This document shows, in pieces, positions 1 through 7,087 of a DNA stretch of 42,945 nucleotides. The notes under the pieces were generated by a model that was given only the letters and a program-made list of their open reading frames with translations, was not told where the DNA came from and did no database searches. Numbering within the stretch: position 1 is the stretch's first letter; each line of letters opens with the position of its first letter. Where the stretch lies: the NCBI GenBank assembly GCA_039590215.1, contig JBDHFX010000019.1, positions 1 through 42,945 of the forward strand. The letters are read 5' to 3'. A program made the translations under genes and the position numbers. Origin of the DNA: CAMYLR01 sp039590215. GTDB lineage: Bacteria; Gemmatimonadota; Gemmatimonadetes; JACCXV01; JAHWKZ01.

Positions 1-408
1 TCGAACTATCATGGCTTGATCGCGCTGGATGGGTCGGTCGTTTTTTGCGGACCGGAATCGTTTTTGCCGTCACCCGAAGAGTTTCCCGAAGCAACGCTGA
101 GTTCGGACCTGGACGCTGCGCTCGAGCACTGCGACGCGGTTATGGCGCTTCGGATTCAGCGCGAGCGATTGGCCGAGAGCGAAGTCAGTCCAGACGTTGC
201 GACCTTCAGAGAAAAGTATGGCATGACCGCCGATCGAGTGACGCGCTTGGGTAGTGATGTGCCGGTGCTTCATCCAGGGCCCTTTAATCGTGATGTCGAG
301 ATCGACGGTGGTGTGGCCGACTCGGATCGGGCTCTGATATGGCCCCAGGTGACGGCAGGCGTCGCGATCCGAATGGGACTGCTGGCGCGGTTGGCCGAAG
401 TCGGATAA
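1..408 (+). CDS. pyrB: Aspartate carbamoyltransferase catalytic chain, C-terminal part
   Basis: The reading frame is open from the first base, so the 5' part lies outside the window and 135 residues remain. ATCase condenses carbamoyl phosphate with aspartate in pyrimidine biosynthesis. The fragment carries the aspartate-binding half: the VMALRIQRERL stretch and the HPGPFNR motif (family HPGP-x-NR), ending with the usual helical tail (TAGVAIRMGLLARL). It stops at TAA 406-408, directly before the dihydroorotase gene, a normal pyrBC arrangement. The family call is secure. Only the C-terminus is visible, so subunit type and regulation cannot be judged. Confidence 0.93.
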   Translation, partial: SNYHGLIALDGSVVFCGPESFLPSPEEFPEATLSSDLDAALEHCDAVMALRIQRERLAESEVSPDVATFREKYGMTADRVTRLGSDVPVLHPGPFNRDVEIDGGVADSDRALIWPQVTAGVAIRMGLLARLAEVG

Positions 409-419
409 CGGGTGACACC

Positions 420-1613
420 GTGACCGCGATCGAGAAACACATCGAGCCCGAGAGTCGCGATCTCGTGATCGAGCTCGATGGCATGTTGGTGACGCCGGGC
501 CTAGTCGATCCGCACGTTCACCTGCGTGAGCCCGGTGGGGAGGCGAAAGAGACGATCGCCACAGGCGCAGCGGCTGGCGCAGCCGGAGGCTTCACGACGA
601 TTTGCGCGATGCCCAACACCGATCCCGTAATCGACACGCCGGAGCGCGTACGCCACGTGATCGAGCGCGGGCGATCGGCGCGCATGGCACGGGTTTTGCC
701 GATCGGTGCCGCGACTCGAGCCTCGGCCGGCGAGACACCGACGGACGCTCGGTCACTCATGGCTGCGGGCGCTGTCGCCCTGTCGGATGATGGTCAACCG
801 ATCGCCACCGCTGAGATGTTGGGTCGCGTACTGAGCGGTGCTGCTCGGGTCGGACTGGCAGTCGCCGACCACTGCGAAGATCTGCGCTTGTCTCTTGGCG
901 GTGTCGTTCGCGCCGGCGAGGTGGCCGATCGGCTCGGCGTTCGCGGTATCCCGCCCGAGGCGGAGAGCGCGGGGGTCGAGCGCGACCTCGAGGTCCTGAC
1001 GCGCGTTGGGGGGCGGCTCCACCTATGTCACCTGTCGACCGCCGAGTCGGTGCGGCTGGTTCGCGAGGCCAAGCAGGCTGGACTTCCTGTTACCGCCGAA
1101 GCGTGTCCGCACCACCTGACGCTGACCGTCGATTGCGCCAAGACACATGGGTCGATCGCGAAGATGAACCCACCGCTGGCCGAGACTGGGGATCGAGAAG
1201 CACTCGTGGAGGCGTTGGCCGATGGAACGATCGATTGCATTGCCACCGATCACGCGCCACATACCGAGGCGGAGAAGGCACGTGAGTTGGGCGAAGCGCC
1301 GTTCGGTGTGATCGGTCTCGAAACCGCGTTTGGTGTCGTCTACACGGAACTTGTGAAGAGAGGCCCTGTCGGGCTGAGAATGCTGCTCGATCGGATGACG
1401 GTGGGACCGGCGCGAGTCTTTGGTCTCAAGCGTGGGTTGATCGCAGTCGGTGCACCCGCCGATGTGGCGGTCTTCGACCTGAATCAGGAGTGGAAGGTTG
1501 AGCCAGAAGAGTTTCGATCCAAGGCGCGCAACACACCATGGGCGGGGGCCAGGCTTCGGGGTCAACCGAGATTGACGATCGTTGCCGGTGAAATCGTGTT
1601 CGATGGTCGCTGA
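420..1613 (+). CDS. pyrC: Dihydroorotase, class I, N-terminus apparently shortened
   Basis: Cyclises carbamoyl aspartate to dihydroorotate, the step after PyrB. Visible motifs in order: HVHLREPG (metal-binding HxH), AMPNTDP, SDDGQP, DHCED, LCHLST, EACPHH and the catalytic TDHAPH. The body is a normal amidohydrolase barrel of about 397 residues from GTG 420. The start is doubtful. Class I enzymes usually have about 50-60 residues before HxH, making the first strands of a small beta-sandwich; GTG 420 leaves about 30. The ATG at 339 would extend it only by reading pyrB sequence in another frame, which looks unlike the family. No clear ribosome binding site precedes 420. The first 20-25 codons may have been lost at the pyrB-pyrC junction. 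The end overlaps the next gene by 11 nt. Confidence 0.85.
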   Translation: MTAIEKHIEPESRDLVIELDGMLVTPGLVDPHVHLREPGGEAKETIATGAAAGAAGGFTTICAMPNTDPVIDTPERVRHVIERGRSARMARVLPIGAATRASAGETPTDARSLMAAGAVALSDDGQPIATAEMLGRVLSGAARVGLAVADHCEDLRLSLGGVVRAGEVADRLGVRGIPPEAESAGVERDLEVLTRVGGRLHLCHLSTAESVRLVREAKQAGLPVTAEACPHHLTLTVDCAKTHGSIAKMNPPLAETGDREALVEALADGTIDCIATDHAPHTEAEKARELGEAPFGVIGLETAFGVVYTELVKRGPVGLRMLLDRMTVGPARVFGLKRGLIAVGAPADVAVFDLNQEWKVEPEEFRSKARNTPWAGARLRGQPRLTIVAGEIVFDGR

Positions 1614-2571
1614 CTTGTTCGAGCCGTATCGAAAGCGAGTGTACTGCGCCGATCTCGGTTCTGGCGAGCAGGTCGACGAGGTCTTTTGTGTCACCCAGGC
1701 CAACCGCAAGGTGGGTCGCAACGGTCCGTTTCTGTCGCTCGAGTTCGTCGATCGATCGGGCCGGATACCGGGTGTCGCCTGGGAAAACGCCGATGCGCTG
1801 GCTGTGACGCTGGTCGAGGGTGCCTTCGTCCGCGTCCGCGGCGTGGTGACCGACTATCGTGGGCAACCCCAGATTCAGGTAGAGGCCGCCGAGCCCGCGC
1901 CACAAGTGGATCCCGCCGAGTACCTGCCGCGTGCACCGGTGTCTGGGAGCGAATCGGTGGTCGCCATCCGACGGCTGGCCGAGTCGATCACCGGACCTTT
2001 TCTCAAGCGGCTCATCATGGGGCTGCTCGACGACCCGCACTTTGTCGAGCGCTTTTCGGCCGCGCCAGCCGCCAAGGTCAACCATCACGCCTACGTCGGT
2101 GGTTTGGCGGAGCACACCCGGTCGGTTATGGATCTGTGCGCGCTGGCAGCCGGATACTACGCTGATCTCGACCGCGATTTGTTGTTGGCTGGCGCGTTTT
2201 TACACGATCTCGGCAAGATCGACGAGCTGGCCGTCGAGCCCGGGTTCCCTTACACGGAGGCCGGTTCTTTGCTCGGTCACGTCGCGATGGGATACGCGTT
2301 TGTCCGCGAGCGGATAGCGAGGATCGATGGGTTCCCGGCGGATGTGGCGACGGACGTCCTGCATTTGGTGCTGAGCCACCAGGGCGAGCTCGAGTGGGGC
2401 AGCCCGGTCAAGCCACAGACGCTGGAGGCGATTGTGCTCCATCATCTAGACAACCTCGATTCCAAGGTCACCTCGGCTCGTACGCATCTCGATGTTGCCG
2501 CTGGAAGCCGCACGGGGTACATCCGGTCGCTTCAGCGCTCGCTCTTCCGTCGGCCTCCGGAGGTGCAGTAA
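1603..2571 (+). CDS. yhaM: YhaM-like 3'-5' exoribonuclease (OB-fold plus HD domain)
   Basis: 322 residues from ATG 1603, inside the end of pyrC. The N-terminal ~100 residues read as an OB-fold nucleic-acid binding domain (GPFLSLEFVDRSG, then VRVRGVVTDYRGQPQIQV). The C-terminal two thirds is an HD phosphohydrolase: NHHAYVGGLAEHT supplies the first His, FLHDLGKIDEL the HD doublet, LLGHVAMG and LVLSHQGELEWGSPVKP the remaining metal ligands. This order is that of the YhaM/COG3481 family, which degrades single-stranded RNA or DNA from the 3' end. An upstream in-frame TTG (1582) would add seven residues but has no support. The 11-nt overlap implies coupling with pyrC. The nuclease role is inferred from the family; the fold call is secure. 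Confidence 0.85.
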   Translation: MVADLFEPYRKRVYCADLGSGEQVDEVFCVTQANRKVGRNGPFLSLEFVDRSGRIPGVAWENADALAVTLVEGAFVRVRGVVTDYRGQPQIQVEAAEPAPQVDPAEYLPRAPVSGSESVVAIRRLAESITGPFLKRLIMGLLDDPHFVERFSAAPAAKVNHHAYVGGLAEHTRSVMDLCALAAGYYADLDRDLLLAGAFLHDLGKIDELAVEPGFPYTEAGSLLGHVAMGYAFVRERIARIDGFPADVATDVLHLVLSHQGELEWGSPVKPQTLEAIVLHHLDNLDSKVTSARTHLDVAAGSRTGYIRSLQRSLFRRPPEVQ

Positions 2572-2599
2572 CCCGAGGTCGCCGGGTTCCGCACCGGGG

Positions 2600-2605
2600 T
2601 ATATT
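2600..2605 (+). promoter_or_regulatory. Candidate -10 hexamer (TATATT) for a leaderless transcript
   Basis: TATATT matches the -10 consensus at five of six positions and stands out in GC-rich sequence. The ATG at 2613 lies seven bases after it, about where transcription should begin, so the message would start at or next to its start codon. I see no good -35 hexamer. This could drive the broken mini-gene and the ArsC/MsrB/Lpd genes behind it. Confidence 0.4.
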
Positions 2606-2612
2606 CACATCC

Positions 2613-2712
2613 ATGAGAGAGGCAGTCGGTCGCCGAGATCTTCATCGACAGCATCGAAGGCGCGGTCGACGACGAGTTGAGGATTACCGTCGTCGAGCTG
2701 TCCAATGATTGA
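2613..2712 (+). pseudogene. Broken mini-gene ahead of the ArsC selenoprotein gene
   Basis: After four codons from ATG 2613 (MREA) the sequence has a tandem duplication of four bases (GTCG at 2625-2628 and again at 2629-2632). Removing one copy gives a continuous 31-codon frame running VAEIFIDSIEG, then DELRITVVELSND, and stopping at TGA 2710-2712 across the start of the next gene. The shape (an IDSIEG start and an EL-RIT end) vaguely resembles small DUF3006-type proteins with the middle missing, but I do not claim that family. As it stands the frame is shifted and unlikely to give this product. The overlap with the next ATG suggests it was once translationally coupled to it. Confidence 0.35.
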
Positions 2713-3046
2713 GCTCATCTGCCGCAAGACCTGATCGACGTGTCGCAAGGCGGTCGCCTTGCTGGACGAACACGGAATCGACTACCGGTATCGCGAGTAC
2801 ACTACGGAAACGCTCAGTGAGACCGAGATCCGTGATGTACTTCGGAAGCTGAATGCAACGCCGGTCGACGTGTTGCGAAAGCGAGATTCGGCGTACCGCC
2901 GGTTGGGGCTGACCGGCGAGGAGTCGGACGCCGAGCTCATTGGGCTTATGGTCGCCAACCCGACCCTTCTCGAGCGGCCGATCGGGATCGTGGGAGAGCT
3001 GGCTGTCGTCGGACGGCCGCCCGAGAAACTGCTTGATCTCGTGTAG
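2705..3046 (+). CDS. ArsC/Spx-family thiol oxidoreductase, predicted selenoprotein (UGA at 2732)
   Basis: Read from ATG 2705 with UGA 2732-2734 as selenocysteine, the product is 113 residues beginning MIELICRKT-U-STCRKAVALL. ArsC/Spx-family proteins have a Cys at exactly this place, in C-S-T/K-C-R-K. Here U10 replaces it and C13 is the second residue of the CxxC. The rest is full-length ArsC-like: LDEHGIDYRYREY, LSETEIRDVL, the ELIGLM helix and the near-terminal RPIGIVG and AVVGRPPEKLL. The TTG at 2759 would give a protein without any active site. A SECIS-like hairpin follows the UGA directly. msrB starts 41 nt downstream, suggesting a redox operon. Whether it reduces arsenate or acts as another thiol-disulfide enzyme cannot be told. 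The family call is firm and Sec insertion very likely. Confidence 0.86.
2735..2781 (+). promoter_or_regulatory. Bacterial SECIS element for UGA 2732-2734
   Basis: A perfect 7-bp stem, GCAAGGC (2745-2751) with GCCTTGC (2756-2762), closes the tetraloop GGTC (2752-2755). The loop begins 17 nt after the UGA, within the range known for bacterial SECIS elements, and the G-rich loop resembles the SelB-binding GGUCU loop of E. coli fdhF. A lower stem is also possible: TCGA (2735-2738) with TCGA (2778-2781) and CGTGT (2739-2743) with ACACG (2770-2774), separated from the upper stem by an asymmetric internal loop. The element lies wholly within the coding sequence, as expected in bacteria. Confidence 0.82.
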
Positions 3047-3087
3047 CGTACTGGCTTGTCAGACAAACACTTACAGGGGGCGTGAGA

Positions 3088-3492
3088 ATGGGCAAGGACG
3101 AGAGATCAGAGAAAGAGTGGCGCGAGCAGCTGACCCCCGCGCAGTACCGCGTCACGCGCGAGAAGGGGACCGAGCGCGCGTTCACGGGCCAGTACAACGA
3201 GCATAAAGGGGAGGGTACCTACGCCTGTATCTGTTGCGGGGAGTCGTTGTTCGACTCCCACGACAAGTATGACTCCGGTAGCGGGTGGCCAAGCTTCACG
3301 CGGCCCAACGAGGAGAATGTCTCGACGGCGCCTGATGACAGCCTTCTGATGCGTCGGACCGAGGTTCTGTGCGCCAACTGTGACGCTCACTTGGGGCACG
3401 TGTTCGATGATGGCCCACAGCCGACCGGACAGCGCTACTGCATCAACTCGGCAGCCCTCGACTTTAAGCCACGGGCGGACGAAGACGACTAG
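3088..3492 (+). CDS. msrB: Peptide-methionine (R)-S-oxide reductase
   Basis: 134 residues. Reduces the R epimer of methionine sulfoxide in proteins, with electrons normally from thioredoxin. Two CxxC pairs (CICC and CANC) bind the structural zinc. The core GSGWPSF and the catalytic RYCINSAALDF motif, with an ordinary cysteine rather than Sec, are present. ATG 3088 is preferred over in-frame GTG 3082 because an AGGGGG ribosome binding site lies 8 nt before it. The stop overlaps the lpd start by one base (TAGTG), and the ArsC-family selenoprotein is 41 nt upstream, so three redox enzymes sit together. No signal peptide, so probably cytoplasmic. Confidence 0.95.
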   Translation: MGKDERSEKEWREQLTPAQYRVTREKGTERAFTGQYNEHKGEGTYACICCGESLFDSHDKYDSGSGWPSFTRPNEENVSTAPDDSLLMRRTEVLCANCDAHLGHVFDDGPQPTGQRYCINSAALDFKPRADEDD

Positions 3493-4907
3493 TGTCTACT
3501 GATCGCTTCGATATCGTAATCATTGGAAGCGGGCCCGGCGGGTATGTAGCTGCCATCCGGGCTGGACAGCTCGGTCTAAAGACCGCGCTGATAGAGAAGG
3601 ACCCATTCCAGGGCGGAACGTGTCTGCATCGGGGTTGTATCCCGACCAAGGCGCTGCTGGAGAACGCGAGTCGCTACCGGGATCTACTCGAGGCTTCCGA
3701 GTTCGGTTTGTCAGTTGGCGAAATCGAGATCGATTGGACCCGGATTCAAGCCCGGAAGGATGGTGTCGTCCGACAGCTGTCCCGTGGCGTGGCGGGCTTG
3801 CTCAAGAAACAGAACGTGGAGGTGATCACGGGCTGGGCGCGGGTCATGAACCCGGGCACGGTTGGGATCTACGAGAAGACCGAGTACGGGCGAATCGGTT
3901 TGGACAGAGGACCCGTCCGAACGATCTCTGCAGATCATATCGTGCTGGCGACGGGATCAGTTCCGCGGGAGATCGGATCGGTGCCGTTCGACGGTCGGCG
4001 GATCATCAGTTCCGACCATGTCCTCGAGCTCGAGACGCTTCCTGAGTCGATGGTGATCGTTGGGGCTGGGGCGGTGGGTGTCGAGTTCGCCTCGATCTTC
4101 CACCGGTTTGGAACCCGGGTTACGCTGGTCGAGGCGCTGCCTCGATTGTTGCCGATCGAGGATCACGACGTATCCGTCGAGCTGGAGGGCGCGTTTGACC
4201 GGCAGGGGATAGACGTTCGGACAAATATGCCGCTGACTGGCGCCAAGCCCGTGGACGGGGGCGTAGAGGTCACGCTGGGGAACGAGTCGCTGACTGCGAG
4301 TCTCGTCCTGATCGCGATCGGGAGAGCCCCAGTGACCGATGGCGTCGGGCTCGAGAATCTCCAGGTCGAAACGAGCGACGGGTACATCGTCGTCGATGAG
4401 TACTGCGAGACTGGGGAATCGGGCGTCTATGCGATCGGCGACGTCAACCCCACACCTTGGCTGGCTCATGTCGCGTCAATGGAGGGAGTCATGGTCGTCG
4501 AGCGGATCGCCGGACACGACGTGCAACCAGTGCCCTACGGGGAGACCCCTAACTGCACCTACTGCGAGCCCGAAGTGGCGAGTGTTGGGCTCACGGAGAA
4601 CGATGCGGTCGACCAGGGCTTCGACGTTCGTGTTGGCAGCTTCCCATTTCTAGCCAGCGGGCGGGCTCAGATCGCCGGGTACACCGACGGCTTCGTCAAG
4701 ATTGTCGCTGACGCCCGCTACGACGAAGTCCTTGGTATCCACATCATCGGTCACAAGGCGACGGAGCTGATCGCGGAAGGGACTGCAATCCTTCGTTTGG
4801 AGGGCACAGTCGCCGAGCTCATCCACACGATTCACGCTCATCCGACGCTCTCGGAGAGCGTTCACGAGGCCGCTCACGCGGTGTACGGAAAGGCGATCCA
4901 CTACTGA
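3492..4907 (+). CDS. lpdA: Dihydrolipoyl dehydrogenase (E3)
   Basis: 471 residues from GTG 3492. FAD- and NAD-dependent enzyme that reoxidises dihydrolipoamide on E2 of 2-oxoacid dehydrogenase complexes. Motifs in order: the FAD-binding GSGPGGY near residue 11, the redox disulfide GGTCLHRGCIPTKALL, the second dinucleotide fold GAGAVGVEFA, the FAD motif GVYAIGDV, and the C-terminal HAHPTLSE active-site His-Glu pair. HR replaces the more usual NV between the redox cysteines; this is tolerated in the family. E1 and E2 genes lie 6-12 kb downstream, so this is the likely E3 partner. The stop overlaps the start proposed for the PPIase gene (CTGA). Confidence 0.95.
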   Translation: MSTDRFDIVIIGSGPGGYVAAIRAGQLGLKTALIEKDPFQGGTCLHRGCIPTKALLENASRYRDLLEASEFGLSVGEIEIDWTRIQARKDGVVRQLSRGVAGLLKKQNVEVITGWARVMNPGTVGIYEKTEYGRIGLDRGPVRTISADHIVLATGSVPREIGSVPFDGRRIISSDHVLELETLPESMVIVGAGAVGVEFASIFHRFGTRVTLVEALPRLLPIEDHDVSVELEGAFDRQGIDVRTNMPLTGAKPVDGGVEVTLGNESLTASLVLIAIGRAPVTDGVGLENLQVETSDGYIVVDEYCETGESGVYAIGDVNPTPWLAHVASMEGVMVVERIAGHDVQPVPYGETPNCTYCEPEVASVGLTENDAVDQGFDVRVGSFPFLASGRAQIAGYTDGFVKIVADARYDEVLGIHIIGHKATELIAEGTAILRLEGTVAELIHTIHAHPTLSESVHEAAHAVYGKAIHY

Positions 4908-5461
4908 CTCCCTCATCACCAGAGACATACTCGATTCAATTCGAGACTACGAAGGGTTCGTTCATGGTCGAGGTTCGCCGCGAGCTCGCTCCGCTAGGGG
5001 CTGATCGGCTGTACGAGTTAGTCGTTGAGCGGTTCTTTGACGGTGTGCGATTCTTTCGTGTCATCGACGGTTTCATGGCCCAGTTCGGGATCGCGGCGAA
5101 CCCGACAGTCGACGACAAGTGGCGAAGAGCGAGGATCGCCGACGATCCAGTCGTGGCGAGCAACACTCGAGGCGCGCTTACGTTCGCCACAGCAGGACCG
5201 GGTACGCGCACCACGCAGATGTTCATCAATTATCGTGACAACTCGCAGCTCGACGGGCTCGGCTTCGCACCGCTCGGTGAGGTTGTCTCCGGGATGGATG
5301 TCGTTGATCGGCTACACGCCGGTTATGGAGAGGGAGCGCCGAAGGGGAACGGCCCCCGGCAAGATCGAATCCACACCGAGGGCAACGCCTATCTGGAGCG
5401 GGAGTTCCCCAAACTCGATTACATCCACAGCGCTCGAATATTGAATCCTACCGAGGCTTGA
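4904..5461 (+). CDS. Cyclophilin-type peptidyl-prolyl cis-trans isomerase, probable CTG start
   Basis: Catalyses proline isomerisation during folding. Motifs: FFRVIDGFMAQFG, TRTTQMFINY (with the family's QFFIN-like core) and GFAPLGEVVSGMDVVD. The first ATG (4964) cannot be the true start, because the preceding codons read YSIQFETTKGSF, the conserved first strands of the fold. No ATG, GTG or TTG lies upstream in frame. CTG 4904 overlaps the lpd stop as CTGA and has a GGAAAGG ribosome-binding sequence (4887-4893) about 10 nt before it, giving 185 residues without a signal peptide. A start codon lost by deletion is the alternative. The 3' end overlaps the convergent DUF302 gene by 14 nt. Confidence 0.83.
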   Translation: MTPSSPETYSIQFETTKGSFMVEVRRELAPLGADRLYELVVERFFDGVRFFRVIDGFMAQFGIAANPTVDDKWRRARIADDPVVASNTRGALTFATAGPGTRTTQMFINYRDNSQLDGLGFAPLGEVVSGMDVVDRLHAGYGEGAPKGNGPRQDRIHTEGNAYLEREFPKLDYIHSARILNPTEA

Positions 5462-6005
5462 CCGCCTGACTCGCGATTCGGGCTACCGCCGCGCCGACGT
5501 CATCCAGTGGCTCAGTGTCGGCTGGGATCTCGTGTCGCCATGCCAAGTACTCCGGTTCGTTGAACGCGACTCGCACGATGCCCTCGGCGTTGCCGCTCGG
5601 TTCCTGCCAGACAAGCAGCTTGGCTGGTAGATCGATGGCCGTGGTTGGCGCCGCCGCGATCAAGGGGGTACCAGCCTCTGGGCGTCCGAAGATCAGGACC
5701 GTGCTTGGCGCTAGGTCGAGGCCGGCCTTCCGGGCGGCTGCAGAATGGTCCACTCGTGCGATAATCGCCAACCCTTCGTCGTTGACGGCAGCTTCCGCCC
5801 GGGCCAGCGTTTTCTCAAACGAGTTGGCGCTGACCAGCACGCGCAGACCGACATCGTCGCCAAAAGCGGTGGTGCTGTTCGTCGATGCCACGGCGGTCGA
5901 ATCCGTCGTCGACGGAGGCGCTTCACGCATTCCGTCACCGGTGTCAGAGCAGCCCAGGACAGCGATCGGCGCCGCGACTGCCAGCCACCAAAGCGTTCTT
6001 CGCAT
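5448..6005 (-). CDS. DUF302-domain lipoprotein
   Basis: 185 residues. The N-terminus MRRTLWWLAVAAPIAVLGC is a lipoprotein signal peptide with lipobox VLGC, and Ser follows the Cys, which favours outer-membrane sorting. A Thr/Ser-rich linker precedes a DUF302 domain (about residues 50-170): SFEKTLARAEAAV, FGRPEAGTPLI, DLPAKLLVW and the AFNEPEYLAWRH end. The ATG at 6005 is chosen over 6044 because AGGGGAGGG lies just upstream of it and the signal peptide starts there. DUF302 function is unknown; it is often periplasmic. Convergent with the PPIase gene and divergent from ctlX. Confidence 0.88.
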   Translation of the reverse strand: MRRTLWWLAVAAPIAVLGCSDTGDGMREAPPSTTDSTAVASTNSTTAFGDDVGLRVLVSANSFEKTLARAEAAVNDEGLAIIARVDHSAAARKAGLDLAPSTVLIFGRPEAGTPLIAAAPTTAIDLPAKLLVWQEPSGNAEGIVRVAFNEPEYLAWRHEIPADTEPLDDVGAAVARIASQAVKPR

Positions 6006-6181
6006 CGAACCCTCCCCTTCAATCAACGGTTTGTCGGATGACATGTTTGGTCAGAACCTTATGATATCCTACGGTGTCGGGCGCGTGCCACCCGTTTCTG
6101 CCCCTGTTTCAGACGCCGGGATACGTTATCTTCGCGCCCGCCGGCTGACGAAGGTGAGCCCCCTGACTGACGGAGACCCGC

Positions 6182-7075
6182 ATGGCGGCGCGTGGCGTTC
6201 TCATGGTGGAGCCGATCGGGTTCGCATCAAATCCCGAAACGAAACGCGATAACGCCTTTCAACTGGCCGCGGCAGAAGGCTGGCGCGAGAGCGTCGAGAC
6301 CAGAGCCAGAGCCGAATTTCGCGAGCTCCGCGACGTCCTGATCGAACGAAATGTCGAAGTCGTCAGTTTCGCGGCGGAACGTGACGGCTCCCCGGACGCA
6401 ACTTTTCCCAATAACTGGTTCAGTACTCATCGGGAGGGACGAGTCGTACTCTACCCGCTCAAGGCCGAGAATCGTCGTCGGGAGAGAAGACCGGAGATCG
6501 TGGCTTATTTGAACGCTCGTTACGATGAGATCATCGATTTGTCAGCGGCGGAAGAAGAGGACCGGTTCCTGGAAGGAACGGGGAGCCTCGTGATCGATGA
6601 TCGTGAGCGACTCGTCTACGCCAGCGAATCGTCGCGAACCCATAGCGACCTAGTGCACGAATGGTGCCGGCTGTTCGATTTCAAGCCGGTTCTGTTTCAG
6701 AGTCATGATCGCGAGGGAAGAGCGGTGTACCACACCAATGTGTTGCTGTGTCTCGGTTCGGATTTCGCTGTCATCTGCCTCGAAGCTGTGGACCCACCGA
6801 GTCGCGATGACCTGCACGCGCGACTCGGGCAATCGGGTCGTGAGTTGATCGAAATCACACTCGATCAAATGCACGAATTCTGCGGGAATATGCTGGAGCT
6901 GGAGAACTCTCGTGGTGATCGATTGGTGGTCGGCTCTAGCCGTGCGGATCGGGCGTTCACCGATGCGCAGCGGTTGACGATCCAGAAACACGCCGATTTC
7001 GTTTCCGTTTCGTTGGATACGATCGAAAAGCACGGCGGCGGGAGCGCCCGCTGCATGCTGGCTGAACTCAACTGA
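6182..7075 (+). CDS. ctlX: CtlX-like citrulline hydrolase / amidinotransferase-fold protein
   Basis: 297 residues of the guanidino-group modifying (arginine deiminase/amidinotransferase) fold. Diagnostic pieces: FPNNWFSTH, FLEGTGSLVID, VYHTNVLLCLG, the NMLEL block and the catalytic-Cys end GGGSARCMLAEL. These match the CtlX (citrulline utilisation hydrolase) branch, which splits citrulline to ornithine, CO2 and ammonia; closely related members could act on other ureido or guanidino substrates. The Cys, the His in YHTN and the acidic GTGS block are present. The AGCS amino-acid symporter starts 12 nt later, supporting an uptake-and-use pair. The 176 bases before it (6006-6181) separate it from a divergent lipoprotein and must hold both promoters; I could not define them clearly. 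Confidence 0.82.
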   Translation: MAARGVLMVEPIGFASNPETKRDNAFQLAAAEGWRESVETRARAEFRELRDVLIERNVEVVSFAAERDGSPDATFPNNWFSTHREGRVVLYPLKAENRRRERRPEIVAYLNARYDEIIDLSAAEEEDRFLEGTGSLVIDDRERLVYASESSRTHSDLVHEWCRLFDFKPVLFQSHDREGRAVYHTNVLLCLGSDFAVICLEAVDPPSRDDLHARLGQSGRELIEITLDQMHEFCGNMLELENSRGDRLVVGSSRADRAFTDAQRLTIQKHADFVSVSLDTIEKHGGGSARCMLAELN

Positions 7076-7087
7076 CCAGGAGTGTAG

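Noticed and set aside
339..419. ATG 339 as the pyrC start
   Set aside because: It would read pyrB coding sequence in another frame, giving an Arg/Gly-rich stretch unlike dihydroorotases.
2759..3046. TTG 2759 as the start of a 95-residue ArsC-like protein
   Set aside because: It would lack the entire CxxC active site and first strand, both encoded upstream in the same frame across the UGA.
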